A stretch of 64,000 bases of DNA, taken from assembly GCF_004137085.1 (NCBI RefSeq), contig NZ_QYBC01000001.1, positions 62,001-126,000 on the forward strand, written 5' to 3'. Of the stretch, positions 1 to 8,321 are shown one piece after another; the stretch's first letter is position 1, and the number at the start of each line of letters is the position of its first letter. The notes beneath the pieces are model-generated. The model made no database searches. It saw nothing but the letters and a program-made list of their open reading frames with translations, and had not been told where the DNA came from. The DNA comes from Lichenibacterium ramalinae (GTDB lineage: Bacteria; Pseudomonadota; Alphaproteobacteria; Rhizobiales; Beijerinckiaceae). A program made the position numbers and the translations under genes.

Positions 1-643
1 TGAGGTGGTACAGCACCATGTGGGGCGTGGCGTAGAAGCCGTGGTTCACGACCCGGTCGTGGATGCGGATCTCGTCGCCGCCGACATCCGCCTCGATGCG
101 GCGGATGAGGTGGAGGTCCTCGCCGAAGACCGCCGCCTGCTGCAGGATGCCCTCGCACCACAGGATGCAGCGGTCCCCGTCCCAGCGCTCGCCATAGCCG
201 GTCAGCCGCGCCGGCACGGTGGCGATGCGGCCGTGGATCGTGTGCTTCACGCTGGAGCGCGGGCCGTAATGGTAGTGGGCGGCGGGCTCCTCGGCGTTGA
301 AGCCGACATGGTCGAGGCCGCAGGTGACGAGCAGGCCCGAGAAGCTGCGCAGGAAGCCGAGCCCGCCTTCGCCCTCCGTCTCGTGCAGGCCGGGATGGCG
401 GAAGCCGCTGGCCGACTGCCAGCCGATCGCCCGGCCGCCGTGCTCGCAATCGCCGATGTCCATGGCGCGGTCGACCAGCACCGTGAAGGCGAGGCCGGAA
501 CCGGTGCGGAACTGCAGTGCCCGGATGCCGCGCTCGACGCCGTCGCCCAGGGTGACGAGGCGCACGCCGGCGAATTGCGCGAGGCTGCCGGCGCGCCGGG
601 CGAGGTCGAGGCGCGACAGTTCGCGTCCGTAGAGGGCCACCAT
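1..643 (-). CDS. DUF4432 / aldose 1-epimerase-like protein, 3' end outside window
   Basis: The frame is open from the ATG at 643 to the left edge, so only the first 214 codons are visible. The translation starts MVALYGRELSRLDLARRAGS and carries the family's recognisable stretches VDRAMDIGDCEHGGRAIGW, the CGLDHVGFNAEEPAAHYHYG block and HTIHGRIATVPARLTGYG. These match the DUF4432 group of galactose-mutarotase-fold proteins, which are thought to act on sugars, although no reaction is firmly assigned for most members. The gene starts 4 bases after the stop of the cupin gene upstream, so it is very probably the third gene of a gloB-cupin-DUF4432 operon. Specific substrate unknown. Confidence 0.8.
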   Translation of the reverse strand, partial: MVALYGRELSRLDLARRAGSLAQFAGVRLVTLGDGVERGIRALQFRTGSGLAFTVLVDRAMDIGDCEHGGRAIGWQSASGFRHPGLHETEGEGGLGFLRSFSGLLVTCGLDHVGFNAEEPAAHYHYGPRSSVKHTIHGRIATVPARLTGYGERWDGDRCILWCEGILQQAAVFGEDLHLIRRIEADVGGDEIRIHDRVVNHGFYATPHMVLYHL

Positions 644-647
644 GGCG

Positions 648-1097
648 CTATTCCCGCGGCATCGGCCGCCAATGGGGCGGCGCCAGTTCGAACCCCTCGA
701 AGCGGAAGCCGGGCGCCACCGTGCAGCCCACCAGCGTCCAGGCGCCGAGGCTCGCGGCGGTCTGCCAGCAGCGGGCCGGCACGGCGATCTGCGGGCTCTG
801 GCCGGCCCGGATGTCGGGGCCGAGGTGGTGGGCCGAGGCGTCGTGGCCGTTCGGCGAGAGCGTGATGACCATCGGGGCGCCGGCGTGGAAGTGCCAAACC
901 TCCGCAGCGTCCACCCGGTGCCAGTCCGACACCTCGTCGCCCGCCAGCAGGAACAGGATGGCGGTCGACGCCGGGCGCCCGTCGGGGTCGACGGCGGTGT
1001 CGCGAAAGGTTTCGCGGTAATGGCCGCCTTCCGGGTGCGGCGCGAGGTCGAGCAGGCGGGCGACCTCGCGAGCCGACAGGCCCGAGAGGCCGCTCAC
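648..1097 (-). CDS. cupin domain-containing protein (DUF985 / cupin_5)
   Basis: A 149-residue protein of the cupin_5 (DUF985) family, a single beta-barrel fold of unknown substrate. Visible family features are the N-terminal APHPEGGHYRETFRD, then STAILFLLAGDEVSDWHRVD, AEVWHFHAGAP and the C-terminal CTVAPGFRFEGFEL. The start is a GTG whose last two bases overlap the gloB stop (GTGA at 1097-1094), which implies translational coupling to gloB. A longer reading frame continues upstream but runs through gloB out of frame, so the GTG is the sensible start. The small spacing to the DUF4432 gene downstream supports a three-gene transcript. A regulatory or sugar-binding role is possible, but nothing in the sequence decides it. 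Confidence 0.85.
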   Translation of the reverse strand: MSGLSGLSAREVARLLDLAPHPEGGHYRETFRDTAVDPDGRPASTAILFLLAGDEVSDWHRVDAAEVWHFHAGAPMVITLSPNGHDASAHHLGPDIRAGQSPQIAVPARCWQTAASLGAWTLVGCTVAPGFRFEGFELAPPHWRPMPRE

Positions 1098-1864
1098 GCC
1101 TTGTTCTTCCGCTCGCGCAGCACGGCGAAGACCGCCGCCGGGTCGCCGCCCGGCAGGCCCGCCGCGGCCTGAACGGCGGGCTCGGCGCAGCGCAGGAAAG
1201 GGTTGGCGGCGAGTTCCAGCGCCATGGTGGTGGGCAGCGTCGGCCTGCCGTCGGCCCGCAGCGCCTCCACGGCGGCGGCGCGCTCGCGCAGCACGGCGTT
1301 CTCCGGCTCGACCGTAAGGGCGAACCTGGCGTTGCCGGCCGTGTATTCGTGGCCGCAGTAGACCTGGGCGTCGCCGGGCAGCTGCGACAGCTTCAGCAGC
1401 GAGTCCCACATGGTCTCGAGCGGCGTTTCCAGCACCCGGCCACAACCGAGCGAGAAGAGCGTGTCGCCGGCGAACAGCACGCCGGCCTCCTCGAACCAGT
1501 AGACGATGTGGCCGGCCGTATGGCCCGGCGTGGCGATCACCTTGGCGCCGAGGTGGCCCACCATCACCTCGTCGCCCTCGTGCACGCCGAGGTCGACGCC
1601 GCCGATCTTGGTGGCTTCCGCCGCCGGGCCCACGACGCGCAGCTTGGGAAACCGGGCCTTCAGCGCCGGGATGCCGTCGACGTGGTCGCCGTGGTGATGC
1701 GTCACCAGGATGTCGGTCAGCGTCCAGCCCGTCTCGTCGAGCGCCCGGAGCACGGCCTCGGCCTCGGGCGCATCGATGGCGGCCGTCGAGCCCGTCGCGG
1801 AATCATGGACCAGCACGCCGTAATTGTCCGACAGGCAGGGGAACTGGTGGAAATGCGCCGTCAT
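1094..1864 (-). CDS. gloB: hydroxyacylglutathione hydrolase (glyoxalase II)
   Basis: Hydrolyses S-D-lactoylglutathione to D-lactate and glutathione, the second step of methylglyoxal detoxification in the cytoplasm. The 256-residue protein shows the metallo-beta-lactamase metal motif THHHGDHVDG at about residues 55-64, followed by ATPGHTAGH, LFAGDTLFSLGCGR and VYCGHEYTAGNARFA, which supply the remaining His and Asp ligands of the binuclear centre. The C-terminal half ends in NPFLRC and VFAVLRERKN, typical of the family. I chose the ATG at 1864 (MTAHFHQFPCLSDNYG) because homologues begin there; 26 extra codons are open upstream. First gene of a tight cluster with the cupin and DUF4432 genes. 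Confidence 0.95.
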   Translation of the reverse strand: MTAHFHQFPCLSDNYGVLVHDSATGSTAAIDAPEAEAVLRALDETGWTLTDILVTHHHGDHVDGIPALKARFPKLRVVGPAAEATKIGGVDLGVHEGDEVMVGHLGAKVIATPGHTAGHIVYWFEEAGVLFAGDTLFSLGCGRVLETPLETMWDSLLKLSQLPGDAQVYCGHEYTAGNARFALTVEPENAVLRERAAAVEALRADGRPTLPTTMALELAANPFLRCAEPAVQAAAGLPGGDPAAVFAVLRERKNKA

Positions 1865-2046
1865 GCTGAGTCCTCGACTCGAAGGGTCGGGCCGACGCTC
1901 TACAGCGTCCCTCGTCCCACCGCACGCCACAACGCCCGACACGGTGACCGGGATCGTCGAAAAACCGACATAGAGCGCTTTCGCCTTCGGCCGCTCCGCT
2001 CCGGCACGGCGCCGGAGGCCGCGCTCCCGGTCCGGGGGCGCGGCGG

Positions 2047-4788
2047 TCAGTAGCGCTTCAGCAATCGCTCAAGATAGTCCTGCTCGACCTGGGGCCGGGA
2101 CGGGTCGCCGAGCCGCCGACGCAGCTCCTCCAGCACCTGGCGGGCACGGGCGGCGAGCCCGCCGGCGTGGATGTCCTTGCCGCCGAAGCTGTTGTCCGGC
2201 AGCGTGGAGTCGCGCTGGCGCCGCGGCCGGCCGAGCGGATCCGTCTCCTGCCCGTTCGGGCCGCCGGTGCCGTCGTCCTGTCCCTCGCCGTCCTGCGCCT
2301 GCTGCTGCCCGTCGCCCTGGCCCTGGCCTTGCGCCATCTGCTTGGCCAACCCCTGGGCGCCCTGCTGCAGGCCGCGCAGGGCGCGGCCCTGGGCCTCGAC
2401 GGCGCGGTCGTTGCCGCCCTGGCCTTCGCCGAGCGCGTTCTCGGCATCCTGCATGGCCCGGCCGGCTGCCTCGAACCCCTTCTCGCCCTCGAGCCCCATC
2501 TCGCGCATCTGACGCTGCAACTGCCCGAGCTTCTGGCGCAGCGCGTTCTGACGGCCCTGCAGGTCGCCGCCGGCGCCCGACTGGCCCTTGCCGGACTGGC
2601 CCCCTTTGCCCGACTGTCCTTGGCCGGACTGTCCTTGGCCCGACTGGCCCTGCTCCTGACCCTGCCCGGGCGCCGAGGGGTCGCCCTGCGCCTGATCGCC
2701 GTCCTGCCCGCCGCCCTGGCCGTCGTCCATCGGCGCGTCCTGGTCGTCGTCGCCCTCGCGCTGGGCCTTGCGGGCATCGCGCCCGTCCTTGAACGTCTGG
2801 TCGCGCAACGCCTGCTGGTCGCGCGTCATGCGGTCGAGGTCGCTCATCGCCTGGTTGGCCTGGCGCTGCGCCTGCTGCTGGGCCCCGGACCGGCGCTTGG
2901 CGGTCTTCAGGTTGTCGAGCACGCCCCGCAACTGGTCGAGCATGCGTTGCGCCTCGGCGACGTCGCCGTTGCGGGCCGCCTGCTCCATCCGGTCGACCAT
3001 GTCCTGGAGCTGCTTCGGCGTGACGGTGCGGGCACGGTCGTCGGGTCCCTGCCGGTCGGCGCGCTCGGAGGGCTCGGCCTTGCGGGCCATCTCGGCCAGG
3101 AACTTGTCGAGCTGCCGGCGCAGGGCTTCGGTGAGGCGCTTTATCTCCTCGGGCGGGGCGTTGCGGGCCAGCGCATCCTTCAGCTCCTGCTGAAGCGCCT
3201 TCAGGTCCTGCTCGGTCTTCGACAGGTCCCCCTCCTCGATCTGCAGCGCCATGGCCCAAAGGAGGTCGGACACGCCGACGAGGTCGGCATCCGAACGGGC
3301 GGCGTCGAGCCGCGCGCGGGCCGTGCGCAGCCCCAGGAAGACGGCCGGCGGCGTGTCGAACAGGTCCGGCGCCAGGGTCAGGGCGTCGAGCGCGGTGTCG
3401 ACGCCGCCGTGGTGGTCGGGGTCGAGCACGAGGTCGCGCCGCTGCTCGACGAGGGCGCGGGCCAGCGGCTGGGAAAAGCTGCGGGCCGGCAGCACCACGC
3501 TGACGGGCGCGCTGCGCCCGGTGTTGCCGCCCTCGTCCCGGGCCGTCAGAACCAGCGCCGCGGTGGCTCCCGCCCAGGGGCTGTCGGCGAGGTCGGCCGT
3601 CGTCTCGCCTGAGCCGAGACCGCGGGGCGCCGCCGGCAGTGCCAGGGACAGCTTGGGCGGCGGCACCAGGGTGCGGCCCGTGACGGGTTTGCCGGCGACC
3701 ACCGGGTCGGACAGCAGGCCCTCGGCGCCCACCACCCCGTAATCGTCGCCGATCTTGTAGCGCAGCGTCATCGAGCCGCGGGCATTGCGCTGGGGCCGCC
3801 CTTCGAGCGCGATGGTGGGCGGCTGGTCGGGGATGGCGGAGAGGGCGTAGACGGCGACCGGCGCGCCGTCGCGCTTCACCGTCACGCGCCCGTCGCCCGC
3901 CATGACGAGGCGCCGCTCGGTTTCGCCGGGCGCCTGGCCGGCACCGCCGGTCGGCAGCCGGGCGTCCGGCGCGCGACCGGCCGCCGGCACCGCGCCCGCG
4001 GCGACCTCGACCGGGGCCGGCTTGATGTCGCCCTCGGCTTCCACCTCCACCCGGCCCTCGCCCGAGGCGCGCACCACCAGGGCGGAGCCCACCGGCGCCG
4101 CGATGGCGCGCGGCGCGGCGGCGGAGGCGGCATCGGCCTGCACGCCCGGGCCCGACAGGACCACGGGCGGCCGGCCCGTGTAGGCGGGCGGGTCGATCCA
4201 GCTGTCGAGGCGGAACCCCGCCCCCGGCGCACCGGCGCCGAACCAGTCGAAGGCGGCGAGGAGCCGGCCGTCGCGCTCCGGCCCGGCCACGAAGGCGCCG
4301 GCCGCCAGCAGGAGGAGCGCCCCCGCCCGCAGGGCATAGCGGTCGCGCTCGACCATGCGGGGCGAGGGCGCCCGCACGCGCACGCGGCCGAGCGCCTCGT
4401 CGAGCCGCCGACGGTGCAGCGCCCAGAGGGCGCGCGTGGTCGGGTCGGCGGCGGCATCGGCCAGCGCGTCCTCGGCGGACGAGATGGGGCGATGCGGCAG
4501 GCCGGAGTCACGATCGAGCCGGGCGAGCGCGTCGCGTCGCCCCGGCAACCGGCCCTGCCAGGCGCGGTACAGCGCGAAGCCGAACGCCGCCGCGAAGAGC
4601 GCCACGCCGAGGGGCCGCACGGCATGGGGCAGGATCAGCCACAGTCCGAACCAGGACATGGCCAGGAACAGGGCAGCGACGGCCAGAACCGCGACGGCGA
4701 CGGGCCAAAGCCGCTCGAACACCAGGACGGCCAGGGCCCGGGCGACGAGCCCGTCCAGCACGCCACGCTTCTCATCTCGGTTCGGCAC
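2047..4788 (-). CDS. TIGR02302 / DUF4175 family large membrane-anchored protein
   Basis: About 913 residues. Two hydrophobic segments occur near residues 22-75 (VLAVAALFLAMSWFGLWLIL, LGVALFAAAFGFAL) and one near 165 (ALRAGALLLLAAGAFVAGP). A beta-rich middle follows, with DSWIDPPAYTGRPPV and MTLRYKIGDDYGV. The last third is Gln/Gly/Lys-rich low complexity with repeated GQGQSG units and coiled-coil-like helices. This layout matches the alphaproteobacterial TIGR02302 family, often near the lysA gene and of unknown function. The GTG at 4788 is preferred because GGAG lies 7 bases upstream; an ATG at 4833 is the alternative and adds 15 residues. The protein ends PQVEQDYLERLLKRY, a characteristic terminus. 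Probably an inner-membrane protein with a large periplasmic part. Confidence 0.85.
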   Translation of the reverse strand: MPNRDEKRGVLDGLVARALAVLVFERLWPVAVAVLAVAALFLAMSWFGLWLILPHAVRPLGVALFAAAFGFALYRAWQGRLPGRRDALARLDRDSGLPHRPISSAEDALADAAADPTTRALWALHRRRLDEALGRVRVRAPSPRMVERDRYALRAGALLLLAAGAFVAGPERDGRLLAAFDWFGAGAPGAGFRLDSWIDPPAYTGRPPVVLSGPGVQADAASAAAPRAIAAPVGSALVVRASGEGRVEVEAEGDIKPAPVEVAAGAVPAAGRAPDARLPTGGAGQAPGETERRLVMAGDGRVTVKRDGAPVAVYALSAIPDQPPTIALEGRPQRNARGSMTLRYKIGDDYGVVGAEGLLSDPVVAGKPVTGRTLVPPPKLSLALPAAPRGLGSGETTADLADSPWAGATAALVLTARDEGGNTGRSAPVSVVLPARSFSQPLARALVEQRRDLVLDPDHHGGVDTALDALTLAPDLFDTPPAVFLGLRTARARLDAARSDADLVGVSDLLWAMALQIEEGDLSKTEQDLKALQQELKDALARNAPPEEIKRLTEALRRQLDKFLAEMARKAEPSERADRQGPDDRARTVTPKQLQDMVDRMEQAARNGDVAEAQRMLDQLRGVLDNLKTAKRRSGAQQQAQRQANQAMSDLDRMTRDQQALRDQTFKDGRDARKAQREGDDDQDAPMDDGQGGGQDGDQAQGDPSAPGQGQEQGQSGQGQSGQGQSGKGGQSGKGQSGAGGDLQGRQNALRQKLGQLQRQMREMGLEGEKGFEAAGRAMQDAENALGEGQGGNDRAVEAQGRALRGLQQGAQGLAKQMAQGQGQGDGQQQAQDGEGQDDGTGGPNGQETDPLGRPRRQRDSTLPDNSFGGKDIHAGGLAARARQVLEELRRRLGDPSRPQVEQDYLERLLKRY

Positions 4789-4933
4789 GGCCACACTCCG
4801 ATCCCGTCTCCGGGCCGCGGCCAAGGCCGGCACCCCGGCCCCAATCTAGGGACAAACGGCGGGAAACGCGAATGAGCCGGCGCGCCCGCGCGGCGACACA
4901 GCCGCGCGGAGGGTCGCGTCGCCGGCCGGCGCG

Positions 4934-5644
4934 TCAGGCGGCGGCCGCGGTGTTCCCGCCGCCCTGGGCCGCATAGGCCTGGAGCGCCTGGAGCAGGCGT
5001 TGCAGCCTGGTGGTGTCGGCGGTCGAGCCCGAGGCGCCCGTCGCGGAGGTGTCGTCCGCCGCGCCCGACGCCGAGGCGACGGCTGCGCCGGAGGACGACG
5101 GGCTGGACGACGACGCCGTGGACGACGACGCGACGGACGAGGATGCGACGGAGGACGACGTCGCCGCAGTGGCGCCGCTCGTCGGTCCGGCATCGGCCGT
5201 GGCGGTGCCGAGGTCGTCGCCGATGGTGGTGAGCAGGCTCTGCAACTGCTTCAACGCGGCCGCCAGCGTGCTGCTGGCATCCGTGGAACCGGTCGCGGAC
5301 GTGCCGTCGGCCGAGGTGGACGGCGGCGGCCCGGGCGGCGGGCCACCGGGCCCACCCGGACCCCCGAGGCTGCCGGAGGCGGAGCTGTCGGCGTCCGCTC
5401 CGGAATCATCGCCCGCGTCCGCACCGGACCCGGTCTGGATCTGCGACAGGACGGACAGGAAGTTCGACAGGGCCGAGCTGGTGCCGCTGGCGTCAACGGC
5501 GGTGCTGCCGGCGGCGGTGTCGCTCGTCGTCGACGACGTGCCGCTGCCAGTCGCGGTATCGGCGGTCGCCTGGCCGATCGTCGCGCTCTGCTGGGTGCGG
5601 GCGATGTGATGGTGGTGGCTGTGCGTGCTGAGTGTCACCGACAT
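4934..5644 (-). CDS. Ser/Thr/Ala-rich low-complexity protein, unknown function
   Basis: A 236-residue protein starting MSVTLSTHSHHHHIARTQQS with four consecutive His near the N-terminus and no signal peptide. Most of it is Ser, Thr, Ala, Gly and Asp, including a Gly/Pro block (GGPGGPGGPPPGPPPS) and a serine run (VASSSVASSSTASSSSPSSS). Three short amphipathic stretches interrupt the low complexity: LSNFLSVLSQIQ, LAAALKQLQSLLTTIGDDLG and TRLQRLLQALQAYAAQ. Codon choice is as GC-rich as in the neighbours. An upstream reading frame adds 21 residues, but the ATG at 5644 gives the clean His-rich start. I do not recognise a family; a surface, holdfast-like or secreted linker protein is only a guess. 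A CtrA-like half-conserved box lies about 150 bases upstream. Confidence 0.6.
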   Translation of the reverse strand: MSVTLSTHSHHHHIARTQQSATIGQATADTATGSGTSSTTSDTAAGSTAVDASGTSSALSNFLSVLSQIQTGSGADAGDDSGADADSSASGSLGGPGGPGGPPPGPPPSTSADGTSATGSTDASSTLAAALKQLQSLLTTIGDDLGTATADAGPTSGATAATSSSVASSSVASSSTASSSSPSSSGAAVASASGAADDTSATGASGSTADTTRLQRLLQALQAYAAQGGGNTAAAA

Positions 5645-5791
5645 GGGACGGTCTCCGGCGTGTTGGCGCCGTCCCGGCATGGCGGGACGGGGGCTGACAA
5701 AGCCCACGGCGGCGGCTGTCCGGCCCGGCTCCCCAAAACCGGCCCGGGTCGATCGAAACCGTGGGACATTTACCCACGTACAGCGGTAAGG

Positions 5792-5806
5792 TTAAGTCGA
5801 GACTAA
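5792..5806. promoter_or_regulatory. weak CtrA-like box upstream of the Ser-rich gene
   Basis: TTAA-N7-CTAA on the plus strand; read on the minus strand it is TTAG-N7-TTAAC, one mismatch from the CtrA consensus TTAA-N7-TTAAC. It lies in the 233-base gap between the small membrane protein gene and the Ser-rich gene, roughly 150 bases before the latter's start. Only the sequence match supports it. Confidence 0.3.
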
Positions 5807-5877
5807 TGCCGGCGATGCCACGGCTCGGACGGGCCCGCTCTGGGTTTCAAGAAGAGCGGGCGTGCGTTCGCCGACCC

Positions 5878-6177
5878 TCAGCGCAGGACATCGCGGTTCG
5901 CCGGCCCCACCACGGGACTGGCGGCCTGGCAGGACCGGAGGTCGAGGTTGCCGTTGGCACAGAGGCGCACCTGCCAGCTGTCCGGCCCCGCACCGGTCAA
6001 GACCAGCAGGGCATAGCACCCGAAGGCGAGCAGCGCCGCCGGCAGGACGAGGCCCGGCGCGCAGGCCTCCCGCAGCAGCGCGAAGCCGCGCCGTGCAGCG
6101 TGATGGCGGGCGCTCCGGGCGGCGTAGAGGGCATTCGGCGACAGGACGTCGAGGTCGGTCGGGTGGATGCGGATCAT
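5878..6177 (-). CDS. small single-span membrane protein, unknown function
   Basis: A 99-residue protein with a basic, His/Arg-rich N-terminal part (YAARSARHHAARRGFALLRE), one clear transmembrane helix at about residues 43-61 (LVLPAALLAFGCYALLVL) and a short C-terminal tail with two cysteines (VRLCANGNLDLRSCQ), presumably outside the cytoplasm. The start ATG at 6177 has AAGGGAG about seven bases upstream, which supports real translation. Two TetR-type palindromes lie 27-66 bases before the start, so expression is probably repressible. No family recognised. Confidence 0.6.
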   Translation of the reverse strand: MIRIHPTDLDVLSPNALYAARSARHHAARRGFALLREACAPGLVLPAALLAFGCYALLVLTGAGPDSWQVRLCANGNLDLRSCQAASPVVGPANRDVLR

Positions 6178-6203
6178 GGCCAGCTCCCTTCGCGGTGAGG
6201 GGA

Positions 6204-6243
6204 GAATGAACGGTCATTCTCATCGTGTCAATGAACGTTCATT
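6204..6243. promoter_or_regulatory. paired TetR-type palindromic operators
   Basis: Two related palindromes: GAATGAACGGTCATTC at 6204-6219, with one mismatched centre pair, and the perfect AATGAACGTTCATT at 6230-6243. Their centres are 25 bases apart. They sit between the small membrane protein gene (start 6177, minus) and the GST-like gene (start 6331, plus). The half-site TGAAC/GTTCA is typical of TetR-family operators. No regulator gene is next to them, so the cognate protein would be encoded elsewhere. Confidence 0.55.
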
Positions 6244-6330
6244 CAGCGTCCGGCGGATGGCGGGCGCCGTGTCTTTCCGGACGCCGTCGGACCTGTTAAG
6301 GCGCCAGCACCCAACCGCGACAGGCCCGCC

Positions 6331-6927
6331 ATGATCCTCCGTTCCTCCCCCGCCTCACCCTTCGGCCGCAAGGTCAAGCTCGCCGCCGCCGTGCTGGGCG
6401 TCACCCTGTCGGTCGTGGAGGCCGACACGATGAGCCCGACGGATTCGCTGCGCCGCGAGAACCCGCTCGGCAAGATCCCGACGCTCGTGATGGAGGACGG
6501 CACGACGCTGTTCGATTCACGGGTGATCGTGGCCTATCTCGACGCGGTGGCGGGCGGCGGGCGGATCATCCCCGCCGAGATCGCCCCGCGCTTCGCCGCC
6601 CTGCGGCTCGAGGCCCTGGCGGACGGCATCGCGGACGCGGCCCTGCTGCAGGTCTACGAGGGGCGGTGGCGCGAGGAGCCGCGGCGGGACGCGACCTGGA
6701 CCGATCACCAGGCCGGCAAGGTGTCGCGTGGCCTGGCGGCGCTCGAGGCGGCCCCGCCGGAAGGTCCCGTCACGGTCGGCCACATCGCGCTCGCCTGCGC
6801 GCTCGGCTATCTCGACCTGCGCTTCGCCGGAGAGTGGCGCGACACCCATCCCGCGCTGGTGGCCTGGCTCGACGGTTTCGCGGCCGCTGTGCCGGCCTTC
6901 GAGACGACCCGCGTCAAGCCGACCTGA
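6331..6927 (+). CDS. glutathione S-transferase family protein
   Basis: A 198-residue GST-fold protein. The N-terminal thioredoxin-like domain carries SPASPFGRKVKLAAAVLG, then NPLGKIPTLVMEDGTTLFDS with the cis-Pro (KIPTLV) and the Asp-Ser pair that binds the glutathione gamma-glutamyl group. The C-terminal helical domain (about residues 85-198) is shorter and more divergent. The likely catalytic position is Ser in the SPASPFG region. Substrate not predictable. It shares a regulatory gap with the small membrane protein gene, and the TetR-type palindromes about 90-125 bases upstream may affect it too. Confidence 0.85.
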   Translation: MILRSSPASPFGRKVKLAAAVLGVTLSVVEADTMSPTDSLRRENPLGKIPTLVMEDGTTLFDSRVIVAYLDAVAGGGRIIPAEIAPRFAALRLEALADGIADAALLQVYEGRWREEPRRDATWTDHQAGKVSRGLAALEAAPPEGPVTVGHIALACALGYLDLRFAGEWRDTHPALVAWLDGFAAAVPAFETTRVKPT

Positions 6928-7040
6928 CGGGGCTCAGGCGCGCCGGGGCAGAGAACCGCGGCGCTCGTGGAGGCATGTCGCCGAGGTGCGTGGCGCCTAT
7001 CAGCGCGGCGCCCGAGGCCTCTCCCCTGCCCCCAACGGAA

Positions 7041-7069
7041 AGGGGCGCGGCGCCACGCGCCACGCCCCT
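7041..7069 (-). terminator. hairpin downstream of hpnH
   Basis: AGGGGCG and GGCGC pair with GCGCC and CGCCCCT across a three-base loop, with one internal mismatch. It lies 24 bases past the hpnH stop. The T tract that follows on the minus strand is short (CTTTCC), so termination strength is uncertain. Confidence 0.45.
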
Positions 7070-7092
7070 CGACCGGACGGAGATGGCGCTGC

Positions 7093-8277
7093 CTATTCGG
7101 CGGCTTCCATCGGCTTGACGCGGTCGTTGGCGACCTTGCTGAACGACTTGCCGGTCGTCTTCTCGAAGGTGTCGATCTCCTCCATCTTCGCCTGGACGTG
7201 GCGCGAGAAGACGAAATCGGCGGGACGCTGGTTGGCCAGCGAGATGTCGGGCGCGGTCGGGCCCTGGGTCCTGATGCCCTTCACCGCCAGTGTCAGCATC
7301 TTCCAGGGCGCCTTGACGGCATCCTTCACGGCCGTGGCCTCGAAGCCGCAGTGGACCATGCAGTCGGCGCATTTCTCGTAGTTGCCGGTGCCGTACTTGT
7401 CCCACTCGGTCGTGTCCATCAGCTCCGTGAAGCTCTGGGCATAGCCTTCGCCGAGCAGGTAGCAGGGCTTCTGCCAGCCGAACACCGTGAAGGTCGGGTT
7501 GCCCCAGGGCGTGCAGCTATAGGTCTGGTTGCCGGCGAGGAAGTCCAGGAACAGCGGCGACTGGAACCAGGGCCAGGCCTTGCCGCCCTTGCCGCGGGCG
7601 AAGATGCCCCGGAACAGCTCCTTGGTCTTGGCGCGGTTGAGGAAATGCTGCTGGTCGGGCGCGCGCTCGTAGGCGTAGCCCGGCGACACCGTGATGCCGT
7701 CGATGCCCATCTCCGTCATGGTGTCGAAGAAGCGCGCGGCCTTCTCGGGATCGGCGTCGTTGAACAGCGTGGTGTTGATGTTGACGCGGAAGCCCTTGGC
7801 CTTGGCGGCCTTGATGGCGGCGACGGCCTTGTCGTAGACGCCCGTCTGGCAGACGGACTTGTCGTGCATCGTCTCGTCGCCGTCGAGATGCACCGACCAG
7901 TTGAAGAACGGGCTCGGCTTGTACTGGTCGAGCTTCTTTTCCATGAGCAGCGCATTGGTGCACAGCGTCACGAACTTCTTCTTGGCGATGGCGCCGCGGA
8001 CGATCTCGGGCATCTCCTTGTGGAGCAGCGGCTCGCCGCCCGCGATGGAGATGACCGGCGCACCGCACTCGTCGATGGCCTTCATGGCATCGGCATAGGA
8101 CACGCGCTGGTTGAGGATCTTGTCCGGATAGTCGATCTTGCCGCAGCCCGCGCAGGCGAGGTTGCAGCGGAACAGCGGCTCGAGCATCAGCACGAGCGGG
8201 TAGCGCTTGCGACCGGACAGGTGCTGCTTCAGCACGTAGGCGCCGATGCGCGCCGTCTGGTGGAAGGGAATGCCCAA
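7093..8277 (-). CDS. hpnH: adenosyl-hopene transferase, radical SAM enzyme
   Basis: HpnH joins the 5'-deoxyadenosyl group of SAM to diploptene, the first step from C30 hopene to C35 bacteriohopanepolyols in the membrane. The 394-residue protein has the radical SAM cluster motif CNLACAGC (Cys 38, 42, 45) preceded by LMLEPLFR, the SAM-binding GGEP (ISIAGGEPLL), WSVHLDGDETMHD, and a Cys-rich C-terminal region (YSCTPWGNPTFTVFGWQKPC, KCADCMVHCGFE). The start is a TTG at 8277, chosen because AAGGAG lies six bases upstream and the product MGIPFHQTARIGAYVLKQ aligns with known N-termini. A TTG two codons earlier has no spacing to the ribosome site. It follows ispH by 44 bases, giving an isoprenoid-to-hopanoid transcript. 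Confidence 0.95.
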   Translation of the reverse strand: MGIPFHQTARIGAYVLKQHLSGRKRYPLVLMLEPLFRCNLACAGCGKIDYPDKILNQRVSYADAMKAIDECGAPVISIAGGEPLLHKEMPEIVRGAIAKKKFVTLCTNALLMEKKLDQYKPSPFFNWSVHLDGDETMHDKSVCQTGVYDKAVAAIKAAKAKGFRVNINTTLFNDADPEKAARFFDTMTEMGIDGITVSPGYAYERAPDQQHFLNRAKTKELFRGIFARGKGGKAWPWFQSPLFLDFLAGNQTYSCTPWGNPTFTVFGWQKPCYLLGEGYAQSFTELMDTTEWDKYGTGNYEKCADCMVHCGFEATAVKDAVKAPWKMLTLAVKGIRTQGPTAPDISLANQRPADFVFSRHVQAKMEEIDTFEKTTGKSFSKVANDRVKPMEAAE

Positions 8278-8321
8278 GTTCAACTCCTTCAGGCCGCGCA
8301 GCGATGCGGCCGGCCGTGGGG

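Noticed and set aside
2570-2690. Tandem repeat DNA
   Set aside because: It is the coding sequence of the GQGQSG repeats of the DUF4175 protein, not a separate element.
2167-3612. Long Leu/Ala-rich plus-strand frame opposite the DUF4175 gene, looking membrane-like
   Set aside because: Arises as complement of the Gln/Gly/Lys-rich low-complexity part; no ribosome site.
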